From positions 61,034-125,033 of the forward strand of contig DJWY01000026.1 of the NCBI GenBank assembly GCA_002448305.1: a stretch of 64,000 bases of DNA, written 5' to 3'. Made by a program: the position numbers and the translations under genes. This DNA is from Selenomonadales bacterium UBA7018. GTDB lineage: Bacteria; Bacillota; Negativicutes; Selenomonadales; Selenomonadaceae. Each line of letters opens with the position of its first letter. Within the stretch, counting starts at the first letter, position 1. Positions 9,612-18,118 of this stretch are shown here, one piece after another. The notes under the pieces were generated by a model. That model worked only from the letters and a program-made list of their open reading frames with translations, ran no database searches and was not told the origin of the DNA.

Positions 9612-10555
9612 TGGACGCAAAAATTGTAAGGGGAATGCTTTTGGGCTTAGCGGCAGCCGACGCGCTAGGCGTTCCTGTTGAATTTGAATTCCGCGAAGAT
9701 TTGAGGAACAACCCCGTTAAAAATATGCGTAGCGGCGGTTCGTGGGGACAAGAGGCGGGCACGTGGTCGGATGATACTAGCATGACGATTGCGGCAATGG
9801 AAAGTATTTCTCGGCTCAAGAAAATTGACTATCGCGACGTTATGGAGAATTTTTTAAAGTGGTACGAGCGCGACGCTTTCACCGCAACAGACGAATGTTT
9901 TGACATTGGCAACACGACCCGCGCCGCTATCGTTAGATTTTCCAGAAAAATTTTGCCGCCAACTAAATGCGGCTCAACCGAAATCAATTCTAATGGCAAC
10001 GGCTCCTTGATGAGAATTTTGCCTGCGACGCTTTATCTTTACGCAAAAGGCAATGGCAAGCTCAATGCCGACGCGCTGGAAATTATTCACGAATTCTCCG
10101 CGCTGACTCACGGGCACATTATAAGCAAAATGTCTTGCGGAATTTATTCCCTAATTGCCGCGCAACTTTTGAACGGGAAAAATATTTCTGAAGCATTTTC
10201 AAGCGGTATGGCGGACGCGAAAATTTTTTATGGCACGGACGAAACTTTTAAAAAGTTCTCGCGGCTCTGCGACGAAAATTTTGCCGCGCTCCCCGAAGAT
10301 AAAATTTCAAGTTCGGGCTATGTCCTTGACTCTTTGGAGGCGGCTTTGTGGTGCTTGCTCAATACCGACAATTATAAATTGCTCGCGCTTAAAGCTGTCA
10401 ATTTGGGCGGCGATACGGATACTGTTGGCGCGATTGCGGGCGGACTTGCCGGAATTTATTACGGCGCAGAAGCAATCCCTACCGAATGGCTTGCGACTTT
10501 GAAACGGCGCGATTATCTCGAAAAAATTGCTGAAGACTTCGCCACTGTCCTATAA
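9611..10555 (+). CDS. ADP-ribosylglycohydrolase family protein (DraG/ARH-like)
   Basis: 314 residues. The family removes ADP-ribose from proteins or nucleic acids using a two-Mg centre. Seen motifs: GLAAADALGVPVEFE at about 12-26, WSDDTSMT at about 54-61 (metal ligands), a central NGNGSLMR, HGHIISKMSCGIY, and GGDTDTVGAIAGGLAGIYYG at about 264-284 (second metal-ligand set). All metal-binding aspartates are present, so it should be active. The start is joined to the preceding membrane gene. No DraT-like ADP-ribosyltransferase is visible nearby, so the target is unknown. A rho-independent terminator follows at once. Confidence 0.88.
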   Translation: MDAKIVRGMLLGLAAADALGVPVEFEFREDLRNNPVKNMRSGGSWGQEAGTWSDDTSMTIAAMESISRLKKIDYRDVMENFLKWYERDAFTATDECFDIGNTTRAAIVRFSRKILPPTKCGSTEINSNGNGSLMRILPATLYLYAKGNGKLNADALEIIHEFSALTHGHIISKMSCGIYSLIAAQLLNGKNISEAFSSGMADAKIFYGTDETFKKFSRLCDENFAALPEDKISSSGYVLDSLEAALWCLLNTDNYKLLALKAVNLGGDTDTVGAIAGGLAGIYYGAEAIPTEWLATLKRRDYLEKIAEDFATVL

Positions 10556-10564
10556 AAAATTTAA

Positions 10565-10598
10565 GCTCTCCGCCGGCGATTGTTGGAGGGCTTTTTTT
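10565..10598 (+). terminator. Rho-independent terminator
   Basis: GCTCTCC pairs with GGAGGGC (one G-U) around a 13-base loop, followed by seven T. It ends the flavodoxin-to-ADP-ribosylglycohydrolase operon. Confidence 0.8.
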
Positions 10599-10642
10599 AT
10601 CATACGCGCCGTAAGATATATAAGGCGCACGTTGCGTTTTGA

Positions 10643-10774
10643 ATTTTAAACGTAAAAGGAATGCAAAGACTTTGGGGCAGAAAAATTTCAGATTTAGTTT
10701 TTAGCGATTTCGTGAAAATATTAAAGTACGAGGCAAGCAAATTCGGTACGGTTGTAATTGAAGTGGAGAGATAA
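10643..10774 (+). pseudogene. Remnant of IS200/IS605-family TnpB (internal fragment)
   Basis: An open frame just upstream of the aldolase gene reads LNVKGMQRLWGRKISDL and then a FVKILKYEASKFGTVVIEVER segment ending in TAA. This is the well-conserved TnpB stretch that normally leads into the zinc-ribbon (DRFFPSSKxC). Here it stops just before that region, and upstream it is closed by a TGA. No start, zinc ribbon or catalytic motif is left, so it is a scar of about 130 bases. No tnpA or intact end is visible. It marks the left edge of a segment of different codon use (10778-12608). Confidence 0.72.
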
Positions 10775-10777
10775 CTT

Positions 10778-11500
10778 ATGAGTAAAATCAATCAATATCC
10801 CACAGATGAGGAAGCAAAAAAAATGATTGTGGAAATCGGACGGCGCATGTACATAAAGAATTTTGTGGCCGCCAATGATGGAAACATTTCTTGTAAGGTT
10901 GACGATGAAACAATTTGGACAACACCTACCAGAGTTTCAAAGGGTTTTATGTCTGAAGATGAGATAGTTAAAATGCGTCTAGACGGAACAATTATAAATC
11001 AAGGGGAACGAGCTCCTTCCAGCGAAGTAAAAATGCATCTTCGAGTTTATAATGAAAGAAAAGATGTTATGGCAGTTTGCCATGCACACCCGCCCATTGC
11101 CACTTCTTTTGCTATTGCCGGAATGGCTTTGAATCAAGCAATTTACCCCGAAGCAATAGTAAACTTGGGAATAGTTCCTTGCGTTCATTATGAAACACCG
11201 GGTTCTCAGCAACTTCCTGATTCTATTGCACCATATATTCGGGATTACAATGCCTTATTGCTGGCGAATCATGGTGTAGTTACTTGGGGGACTTCTCTAA
11301 TAGAAGCCTGGTATAGGCTAGAATCCACTGAACATTATGCCATGATTACCATGTACAATATTAACTTTATCGGAAAGGCAAATGTTCTTTCCTGCGATCA
11401 AGTAAATGAGCTGATTCAAATTAGAAAAAAATTGGGCATAAGTTCTGGCGGCATTCCGTCTGGCGTTGTCAATCCCAGTAATCTTATAGACAAGGTTTGA
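10778..11500 (+). CDS. Class II aldolase (fuculose-phosphate aldolase-like; candidate methylthioribulose/deoxyribulose-1-phosphate aldolase)
   Basis: 240 residues. Class II aldolase/adducin fold: ANDGNIS near residue 31 (phosphate loop), SSEVKMHLRVY with the catalytic glutamate, HAHPP (about 104-108) and NHGVVTWG (about 171-178) with the zinc histidines. It cleaves a sugar 1-phosphate to dihydroxyacetone phosphate and an aldehyde. The neighbour on the opposite strand is an MtnA-type isomerase, only 4 bases away tail to tail. That pairing is known from the DHAP shunt (Ald2) and the 5-deoxyribose route (DrdA/DrdI), so the substrate is probably methylthioribulose- or 5-deoxyribulose-1-phosphate. 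Fuculose phosphate cannot be excluded. Base and codon use differ from neighbours. Confidence 0.8.
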   Translation: MSKINQYPTDEEAKKMIVEIGRRMYIKNFVAANDGNISCKVDDETIWTTPTRVSKGFMSEDEIVKMRLDGTIINQGERAPSSEVKMHLRVYNERKDVMAVCHAHPPIATSFAIAGMALNQAIYPEAIVNLGIVPCVHYETPGSQQLPDSIAPYIRDYNALLLANHGVVTWGTSLIEAWYRLESTEHYAMITMYNINFIGKANVLSCDQVNELIQIRKKLGISSGGIPSGVVNPSNLIDKV

Positions 11501-11504
11501 AAAT

Positions 11505-12584
11505 TTATGCTTCCACTTTTTTATTAAAAATTTCCTTAAGACTTTTAATGTAAGGCGGTCGAGCGATTCCATATTCCGTCACAATGCCGGTTATCAACTC
11601 GTGATCTACAAAATCAAAAGCGGGATTGTAGACCTTAACGCCTTGAGGTGCCATGCGCTGTTTGTACCACATATCTGTAATTTCTTCCGGAGGTCGCTGT
11701 TCAATAATAATGTCTTCTCCCTTTTCAATGCTCATATCAATTGTGGAAGTTGGTCCTAATACATAAAAAGGGATGCCATAATATTTTGCCAAAATCGCCA
11801 CGCCGGAAGTGCCGATTTTATTGCAAACATCTCCGTTGGCAACGACCCTATCGCAACCGACAAACACCACATTTACCCAGCCGTTTTTCATTACTTGAGA
11901 AGCCATATTGTCACATATTATGGTAGTATCGACGCCGTCAGCTATCAATTCAAAAGCTGACAGCCTGACGCCCTGCAGAAGCGGACGAGTTTCATTGCAG
12001 AAAACGCGAAAGTTCATTCCGCGCTCCAAGCCTAAATGTATCGGGGCCAGTGCAGTACCATATTTTGAGGTTGCCAGCTGACCGGCGTTGCAGTGAGTCA
12101 AGATTCCGTCTCCGTCCTTGAGAAGCGTTAAACCATTCTCGCCAATTTGACGGCACATCCAAATATCTTCTGCTTTTATTTTTTTACTTTCCTTCAGTAA
12201 CAACGCTTTGATTTCTGGAATTGATTTGTTTCTGTTGTCAATAGCTAGTTGCTCAATTCGATTCAGTGCCCAAGAAAGATTTACTGCAGTGGGTCTGGAA
12301 GAATTCAGATATTTTTTAGCTTCATGTAAAGGCTTATAGAAGTCTTCCCAAGTTTCCGCTTTAATATTCTTTGCTAACAGATACAGAGCAAAAGCCGCAA
12401 ACACGCCGATAGCTGGCGCACCGCGCACTTGCAACAAATATATGGCCTGCCACATGTCTTTTTGCTCCTTTAGATGAAGAAACTTTACTTCGTTAGGTAG
12501 CTTTGTCTGATCTAGAATGACAATAGTCCCTTCCTCCTCATTCAGATATACAGTTTCATAAGACATGATATTTTTATTATCCAA
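11505..12584 (-). CDS. mtnA: S-methyl-5-thioribose-1-phosphate isomerase (MtnA/DrdI family)
   Basis: 359 residues. It converts an aldose 1-phosphate to the ketose 1-phosphate in methylthioadenosine or 5'-deoxyadenosine salvage. Seen: RGAPAIG (about residue 50), the catalytic-cysteine loop ILTHCNAGQLATS, the NETRPLLQGVRLSAFEL segment, the catalytic aspartate loop CDNMASQVM, and VGCDRVVANGDVCNKIGT. Start: a TTG at 12584 lies 8 bases after AAGGAGG, while the ATG at 12608 would lie upstream of that site and is less likely. It faces the aldolase and shares the AT-richer codon use. Strict substrate (thio- or deoxyribose) is not decidable from sequence. Confidence 0.88.
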   Translation of the reverse strand: MDNKNIMSYETVYLNEEEGTIVILDQTKLPNEVKFLHLKEQKDMWQAIYLLQVRGAPAIGVFAAFALYLLAKNIKAETWEDFYKPLHEAKKYLNSSRPTAVNLSWALNRIEQLAIDNRNKSIPEIKALLLKESKKIKAEDIWMCRQIGENGLTLLKDGDGILTHCNAGQLATSKYGTALAPIHLGLERGMNFRVFCNETRPLLQGVRLSAFELIADGVDTTIICDNMASQVMKNGWVNVVFVGCDRVVANGDVCNKIGTSGVAILAKYYGIPFYVLGPTSTIDMSIEKGEDIIIEQRPPEEITDMWYKQRMAPQGVKVYNPAFDFVDHELITGIVTEYGIARPPYIKSLKEIFNKKVEA

Positions 12585-12773
12585 ATTTTTATCCTCCTTT
12601 TCTCTCATCGTTTCTTTTATAAGAATAATATCAAACTAAATTACATAATTCAACTTTAGATTTATATTCATGATTGCTTGTAAACTGCTATAATTTTATA
12701 AAAATTTTTTTGTTACACTTGCATTGTATACTCACGGCATAAAAAAAGCATTATAACGCCATTTTCTCAACAC

Positions 12774-12799
12774 GTAAATTGCATATATTTGCAATTTAC
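12774..12799. promoter_or_regulatory. Perfect inverted repeat, possible operator
   Basis: GTAAATTGCA and TGCAATTTAC are perfect 10-base arms around a 6-base spacer. There is no T-tract after it, so it is not an intrinsic terminator. It lies about 90 bases upstream of sbcD and 175 bases upstream of mtnA, so a protein-binding site is plausible. Confidence 0.4.
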
Positions 12800-12849
12800 A
12801 CTTCACCTTTTCAAAACGCCTTTCAGACCTTTAAATCAAAATTTTCGTG

Positions 12850-12858
12850 TGCTATAAT
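12850..12858 (+). promoter_or_regulatory. Extended -10 promoter for sbcDC
   Basis: TGC directly precedes TATAAT (12853-12858), the extended -10 form. No clear -35. It lies about 34 bases before the sbcD start. Confidence 0.55.
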
Positions 12859-12891
12859 GCCAAAAAACGTTTTGGAGGCGATTTTTTCGTT

Positions 12892-14004
12892 ATGAAACTA
12901 CTTCACACCGCTGATTGGCACTTAGGAAAGACTTTGAATGGAAAAAATCTTATCGATGACCAATATTTTATCCTAAATCAGATTTTCGACATCATAAGCG
13001 ACCAAAATCCCGCTGTAATTATCATTTCCGGCGATATTTACGACCGCGCTGACCCTTCTATCGATGCAATCAATCTTTTCGACGAAATTATCTTCAAACT
13101 CACCGAAAAAAAGGTTCCTGTCCTCTGTATCGCAGGAAATCACGACAATTCCGACCGTTTGAACTTCGGTAGCAGGCTTTTTGCTAATGAAAACTTCTTC
13201 ATCACCGCTAAAACCGGTTCTAAGCCTAAAAATATCGTTTTGCAAGACGATTTCGGCGAAATTTTCTTCTCTCTTATCCCTTATTTCGCTCCGGAAGAGA
13301 TTAAATCGGAATTTCTACCCGAAAACGATGATAAAATCACTTTCAACGACGCAAATAAGTTTTATATCGACCTCGCACGCAAGAATATTCCTAAAAATAA
13401 ACGTAGCGTCGCGATTGCGCATGTTTTCGTTGAAGGCGGCGAAGAATCCGATTCAGAACGTAAATTTGTCGGCACAACGGGCAAAGTTAGCGCGGAAAAT
13501 TTTTTTAGCTACGATTATGCCGCGCTCGGTCATCTTCACAAGCCGCAAAGCATTTCTTGCGATAAAATTCGCTATAGCGGCTCGCCAATTAAGTATTCCG
13601 CTAGAGAATCCACTCATAAAAAAGGAATTACGCTCGTTGAACTCGGAAAAAATGGTTTTATTAGCGCGGAAAATATTTTTCTCAAGCCTAAAAGGGATTT
13701 AATAGAAATTTCCGGAACTCTCGCTGATTTTTTATCGCAACCTGTGAATTATGCTTATGCTTACGTAACTTTGACAGATAATAAATTCGTTTACGACGCG
13801 GCGCAAAAATTACGTACAGTTTTCCCAAATTTAATGGAGGCGAAAAATAAAACTCGTCCGAAAGGCTTTGTAGAGGAACCAGCGCGGAAATTCAGAGAGA
13901 ACGCGACGATTTTTGAGCAATTCGAGGATTTTTTTATGGAAATGACGAACAGGCAGTTAAATTCGGAGGAAAAAACAGCTTTGAAGGAAATTTTTGGGGG
14001 ATAA
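12892..14004 (+). CDS. sbcD: Nuclease SbcCD subunit D (Mre11-type)
   Basis: 370 residues. Mn-dependent phosphoesterase that with SbcC cuts hairpins and blocked DNA ends. Metal-binding motifs are in order: DWHLGKTL near residue 8, SGDIYDR, AGNHDNSDRL, AHVFVEGGEES, and GHLHKPQ. Start ATG 12892 follows TTTGGAGGCG by the normal distance and matches the family start MKLLHTADWHLG; an upstream GTG at 12847 would add 15 residues overlapping the promoter and is rejected. The stop lies 4 bases before the sbcC start. The C-terminal capping domain is present. Confidence 0.94.
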   Translation: MKLLHTADWHLGKTLNGKNLIDDQYFILNQIFDIISDQNPAVIIISGDIYDRADPSIDAINLFDEIIFKLTEKKVPVLCIAGNHDNSDRLNFGSRLFANENFFITAKTGSKPKNIVLQDDFGEIFFSLIPYFAPEEIKSEFLPENDDKITFNDANKFYIDLARKNIPKNKRSVAIAHVFVEGGEESDSERKFVGTTGKVSAENFFSYDYAALGHLHKPQSISCDKIRYSGSPIKYSARESTHKKGITLVELGKNGFISAENIFLKPKRDLIEISGTLADFLSQPVNYAYAYVTLTDNKFVYDAAQKLRTVFPNLMEAKNKTRPKGFVEEPARKFRENATIFEQFEDFFMEMTNRQLNSEEKTALKEIFGG

Positions 14005-14008
14005 AGTA

Positions 14009-16645
14009 ATGAAACCGATAAAATTAAAGATGAAAGCGTTCGGCGCGTATATTGAGCCGACAATAATTGATTTTGAAAACGGATTAGGCGATGAAAAAAT
14101 ATTTTTGATAAATGGACAGACGGGCGCGGGTAAAACTACGATTCTTGACGCAATTACCTACGCGCTTTACGGCGAAACGTCCGGAAAAATTCGCGATGTA
14201 AGGGATATGCGCTCGAAAAGCGTTGCGGATAACGTTCCGACGGAAATTGAGTTTAAATTTGCGCTTGGAAATAGTATTTTTCGTATTGAACGCGAGATAA
14301 TTTATCACCCGAACAAAAAAGATAACAAATATGAGAAACGCGCCGTGCTTTTTTGCGATGAAAAGCCAATAGAGAGCAAAGAAAATGCGGTAAAAAATAG
14401 AATTACTGAGCTTTTGGGCTTCAATGCGGAACAATTTAGGCAAGTAGTGCTTTTACCGCAGGGCGAATTTAAAAAATTTCTATCGGCGGACGCAAATGAC
14501 CGGCAAGAAGTTTTGAACGTCCTTTTTGACAGCACGCCATATAAAGAAATAGAAGATGCGCTAAGCGAACGCGCAAAAATCACTGCAGAGAATGTAAAAG
14601 TTTTAGAAATGCAATGTGATACGCTTAAAAAGCAATTAAACGGCGCGGATTCTCAATCGGTGGCGACAGTTGAAGAAAATTTCGCTTCAGCGCAGAAAAA
14701 ATCTGCCGAGTTCAAAAAAATTTATGATAATGCGCAATCGGAACTTACAAACGGAAAACTTTTAATTTCAAGGTTCACAGAGCTGAAAAAAGCGAATTCT
14801 GATTTAAAATCGGAGCAAATACAGTTCGCGGAGTCCGAAAAATCGTTTTCATTAGCACAAACGGAGTATAAAAAGCGCGAATCGGAAGAAATTCAGCGTA
14901 AAGAGCTTGATAAAAAAATTATCGAGCTTAAAGAAATAAAATCAGCGCGAGACGAATTAGAAAATAAAAATAGCGTTTTAACGGCTGAAAAAGCTAAATT
15001 AGAGCATGCAGAAAAAGCTTTTAGCATTTATGACGGACGAGATAAAAGATATAATGCGCGACTTGAGGAATTGAAAGCGGAAAAAGCAAAATTAGCAGGC
15101 GCGGACGTAAAATTTGAGCAGGACAAGCAGATATTAGAAAAAGCGCGGAAAAATAGCCGAATTTTGCGCGAAATCGCCCGACTTAATGCGGAATTAGCAA
15201 TGGAGAGCGAAAAACTTTCCGCCGTAAATGAAAAATTGAAATCGGCGCAGGTTGAATTGAATCGCTTGCAAATAGTCGAGAGCGCGGCGCGTTTGGCGGC
15301 ACATTTAAAGGAAGGCGAACCTTGTCCGGTTTGCGGCTCGCTCGAACACCCAGCAATTTCCGAAAATGCAATTCCGACAGCCGGCGAAATAAAAAATACG
15401 GAAGAAAAAGTAAATCGGCTCACAAAAGAGAGCACACAGCAGGAAAGAACGGTTGCGCAAGTCAAAGGACGGCTTTTTTCACAACAAAAATTGCTTGAAG
15501 ACTACGTAGGCGTTCCGAAAGTGGAAATTGCGCAAAAAAATCTCGACGAATCGCAAAAAAAAGCCGCCGCGCTCGAAAAATGCCTTCAAAATCTCGATAA
15601 GGGCGATAAATGCATAAAAGAAAATCGCGATGCCTTGACGAAAGCCACAAATGAAAAAAATTCGGCTACAGCGACGGTTGCGAAGTTGGAAGGGGTAATT
15701 TTGGAGGCAAAAAAGAAATTTCCGGAAAAATATTTGGAAAATCCGGAAGACCTCGACGAAGATTTAGCATTAGCAGAGAAAAATTTCAAGAATCTCGACG
15801 AAGCGTGGAAAAATGCGGATAAAAATTACCATGACGCGGACAAAATAAAATCTGCGCGAAAATTAGCTTTAAATACTGCAGAAAAGACTTTTAACGAAAT
15901 TAAAATGGAACTTGACGGTAAAAATCCGCCGGAAATTGATATTTTGGAGCAAAAATCTACCGAATCGCGGCAAAATTACGACGCGGCACTTGCTGAAAAG
16001 GCTAAGCTCGAAAATATTTTAAACACGCTGAAAAAATTTTCTACTGATTTAGATAAAACGCAAAAAAAGCTTGATGAAGCAAAAAAAATCGCCGATATGT
16101 GGCGAAGATTATCAGATGTAGCAAATGCGACCGGAAAAGGTGAATCCGAGCTGAAAATTTCGTTTCAACGCTACTATTTATCGACAATGTTTAAAGATGT
16201 CGTCGACGAGGCAAATAATCGGCTAAAAAAGATGAGCAATGGGCGTTATTTGTTCCAAATGAAGGACGCGGGCAAGACAAAGGCGCAAAAAGCCGGGCTA
16301 AATCTGGAAATTTTCGACGAATACAGCGGCGCATTTCGTCCGGTTGAGACTTTGAGCGGCGGAGAAAGTTTTTTGGCGTCATTATCGCTAGCGTTGGGTC
16401 TAGCGTCGGTCGTTCGCAATAAAGCCGGCGGAATAAAGCTTGACACGATATTTATTGACGAAGGTTTTGGCAGTTTGGACAATGAAACGCTTGATTTTGC
16501 GATTTCAACGATAATGGAGCAAAGCGGCGGGCGATTAGTCGGTATAATTTCGCATATTGAAGAGTTGAAAAGCCAAATTCCCGTTCGGCTTGAAGTAACG
16601 AAGAAAAAAACCGGCTCGACTGCCGAATTTAAAAGTTTAAATTAG
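14009..16645 (+). CDS. sbcC: Nuclease SbcCD subunit C (Rad50-type ATPase)
   Basis: 878 residues. SMC-like ATPase: Walker A GQTGAGKTTILDA near residue 36, a Q-loop region QFRQVVLLPQGEF, two long coiled-coil arms, the zinc hook CPVC at 439-442 in the middle, the signature LSGGESF at about 784, Walker B IFIDEGFGSLD near 815, and a terminal histidine switch IISHIEEL. Start ATG 14009 is chosen because GGGGG lies 8 bases upstream; a TTG 15 bases earlier lies within the sbcD end. The last 17 bases overlap the 3' end of the oppositely oriented ecfT. Confidence 0.94.
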   Translation: MKPIKLKMKAFGAYIEPTIIDFENGLGDEKIFLINGQTGAGKTTILDAITYALYGETSGKIRDVRDMRSKSVADNVPTEIEFKFALGNSIFRIEREIIYHPNKKDNKYEKRAVLFCDEKPIESKENAVKNRITELLGFNAEQFRQVVLLPQGEFKKFLSADANDRQEVLNVLFDSTPYKEIEDALSERAKITAENVKVLEMQCDTLKKQLNGADSQSVATVEENFASAQKKSAEFKKIYDNAQSELTNGKLLISRFTELKKANSDLKSEQIQFAESEKSFSLAQTEYKKRESEEIQRKELDKKIIELKEIKSARDELENKNSVLTAEKAKLEHAEKAFSIYDGRDKRYNARLEELKAEKAKLAGADVKFEQDKQILEKARKNSRILREIARLNAELAMESEKLSAVNEKLKSAQVELNRLQIVESAARLAAHLKEGEPCPVCGSLEHPAISENAIPTAGEIKNTEEKVNRLTKESTQQERTVAQVKGRLFSQQKLLEDYVGVPKVEIAQKNLDESQKKAAALEKCLQNLDKGDKCIKENRDALTKATNEKNSATATVAKLEGVILEAKKKFPEKYLENPEDLDEDLALAEKNFKNLDEAWKNADKNYHDADKIKSARKLALNTAEKTFNEIKMELDGKNPPEIDILEQKSTESRQNYDAALAEKAKLENILNTLKKFSTDLDKTQKKLDEAKKIADMWRRLSDVANATGKGESELKISFQRYYLSTMFKDVVDEANNRLKKMSNGRYLFQMKDAGKTKAQKAGLNLEIFDEYSGAFRPVETLSGGESFLASLSLALGLASVVRNKAGGIKLDTIFIDEGFGSLDNETLDFAISTIMEQSGGRLVGIISHIEELKSQIPVRLEVTKKKTGSTAEFKSLN

Positions 16646-17432
16646 AAAGAATCGCGACTCCCGCGCAAATTAAAATTATAAACGCTGTCGCATAAAAATC
16701 TAAGCGCGTAAATCGAAGTTGCTTCATATGCGTGCGCCCTTCGCCGCCGCGATAACAACGCGCTTCCATTGCCATAGCTAAATCATCTGCGCGGCGAAAA
16801 CTCGATAAGAATAGCGGAACTAAAATCGGAACCATCGCCCGCAATCTTTTGACAATTCCGCCCGAATCGAAGTCCAATCCGCGCGATTTTTGCGCCTTGA
16901 TTATTTTGTCCGTCTCCTCAAGTAGCGTCGGAATGAAACGAATGGCTATAGTCATCATCATGGCTAATTCGTGCGAGGGGACGCCTATTTTTTTTAGCGG
17001 AGATAAAAGTTTTTCGGTCGCATCGGTTAATTTAAGCGGCGAAGTCGTGAACGTGAGCAAACTTGCCAACACAATCAGCAATACAAGCCGCAAACTTATT
17101 CGCACGCCGTATAAAATTCCTTCCGTCGTCACTTTGAACACGTAAAATTTCGCTAAAACTTCCCCGTCGTGGCTGACGAAGTGAATTAGCAACGTGAATA
17201 AAATTATCCAGCTAAGCGGCTTGACGGATTTTAAAACGGTTAGTGGCGGCACTTTCGATAAAAAAACTAATCCCGCCGTCAAAATCGTCAGAAAAAGATA
17301 CGCCGACCAACCTTCCGCTACAAAAATTAAAATCATGAGCACGAACAGCAAAATTATTTTCGTGCGCGGGTCGAGCCGGTGCAAAATTGATTGTCCTGGA
17401 AAAAATTGTCCAAGCATTATGTTCTGTAGCAT
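16629..17432 (-). CDS. ecfT: Energy-coupling factor (ECF) transporter transmembrane protein
   Basis: 267 residues with five to six hydrophobic helices. Family signatures: HRLDPRTK near residue 20, and the coupling-helix motifs with A-R-G pattern (AQKSRGLDFDSGG about 184, MEARCYRGGEGRTHM about 222) that contact the EcfA ATPases. It is the scaffold of a group II ECF vitamin importer shared by several S components. The ATPase genes ecfA1/ecfA2 normally sit just upstream; they are absent here, so this copy is an orphan or has moved. Its 3' end overlaps sbcC by 17 bases on the other strand. Confidence 0.9.
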   Translation of the reverse strand: MLQNIMLGQFFPGQSILHRLDPRTKIILLFVLMILIFVAEGWSAYLFLTILTAGLVFLSKVPPLTVLKSVKPLSWIILFTLLIHFVSHDGEVLAKFYVFKVTTEGILYGVRISLRLVLLIVLASLLTFTTSPLKLTDATEKLLSPLKKIGVPSHELAMMMTIAIRFIPTLLEETDKIIKAQKSRGLDFDSGGIVKRLRAMVPILVPLFLSSFRRADDLAMAMEARCYRGGEGRTHMKQLRFTRLDFYATAFIILICAGVAILSNLNF

Positions 17433-17505
17433 TTATCAGCCTTCTAAAAGTTTATTTGCGGCAAAAATTTTAAGCAGGGAACTTTAATTCGTCAAGCCTA
17501 TTGGT

Positions 17506-17511
17506 TATAAT
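17506..17511 (+). promoter_or_regulatory. Candidate -10 box before the acetyltransferase gene
   Basis: TATAAT 28 bases before the TTG start at 17540. No good -35. Confidence 0.4.
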
Positions 17512-17539
17512 GTAGAAAATTTTTAGGAGCGTGATTTAG

Positions 17540-18118
17540 TTGACGGAAAAAGAAAAAATGCTGTCTGGGCAGTGGTATGACGCAAATTTTGACCCGAAGT
17601 TGATAGAGGAACGCGCACTTGTCAAAGATTTATGCCTTGAACTTAACGCGACGCGCATGCAAGATTTAAATAGGCGCAGAAAAATTTTGCGTGAGATTTT
17701 GCCCAATGTCGACGCGGAAGCTATAGAAATTTTATCGCCGTTCATGGTCGATTATGGCTACAACATTTATCTTGGCACGGGAACTTTTTTAAATCACAAC
17801 TGCTATCTTATGGACTGCGCGGAAATTCGACTGGGAAAAAAAGTTTTCGTCGGACCGAATTGCGGATTTTACACGGCGATACACCCGCTCGACTTCGTTA
17901 AACGCGCTAAAGGTTTAGAAATGGCGAAACCGATAATTATTGGCGACGATGTTTGGATTGGCGGCGACGTAACGATTTTACCTGGCGTAAAAATTGGTCG
18001 CGGCTCGGTTATTGGCGCAAAATCGCTTGTCACGCGGGATATTCCGGAAAATGTTATGGCGTTCGGCAATCCGTGCAAAGTTATAAAAAAAATCGGGCTG
18101 GAGACCCTTCTTGTATGA
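17540..18118 (+). CDS. maa: Maltose/galactoside O-acetyltransferase family protein
   Basis: 192 residues from a TTG start behind TTTAGGAGCG. The N-terminal maltose-acetyltransferase segment (KMLSGQWYDANFDPKL) is at 6-21. Left-handed beta-helix hexapeptide repeats follow, with the catalytic histidine in YTAIHPLD (about 114-121), then DDVWIGGDVTILPGVKIGRG. Acetyl-CoA is the donor; sugars such as maltose or glucose are typical acceptors. It ends two genes before a large divergent block and has its own -10 box. Exact acceptor unknown; other hexapeptide acetyltransferases such as NodL are close relatives. Confidence 0.87.
   Translation: MTEKEKMLSGQWYDANFDPKLIEERALVKDLCLELNATRMQDLNRRRKILREILPNVDAEAIEILSPFMVDYGYNIYLGTGTFLNHNCYLMDCAEIRLGKKVFVGPNCGFYTAIHPLDFVKRAKGLEMAKPIIIGDDVWIGGDVTILPGVKIGRGSVIGAKSLVTRDIPENVMAFGNPCKVIKKIGLETLLV

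Larger units (their letters stand above)
12609..12891. other. AT-rich intergenic region between mtnA and sbcD
   Basis: About 280 bases without a gene, markedly AT-rich. It holds a perfect inverted repeat (12774-12799) and an extended -10 box before sbcD. The mtnA promoter should lie at its left end, but no convincing -35/-10 pair was found there. Confidence 0.6.

Noticed and set aside
10600..10791. A 63-codon minus-strand frame over the TnpB scar
   Set aside because: The plus strand gives a clear TnpB match here; the minus frame has no ribosome site and no similarity.
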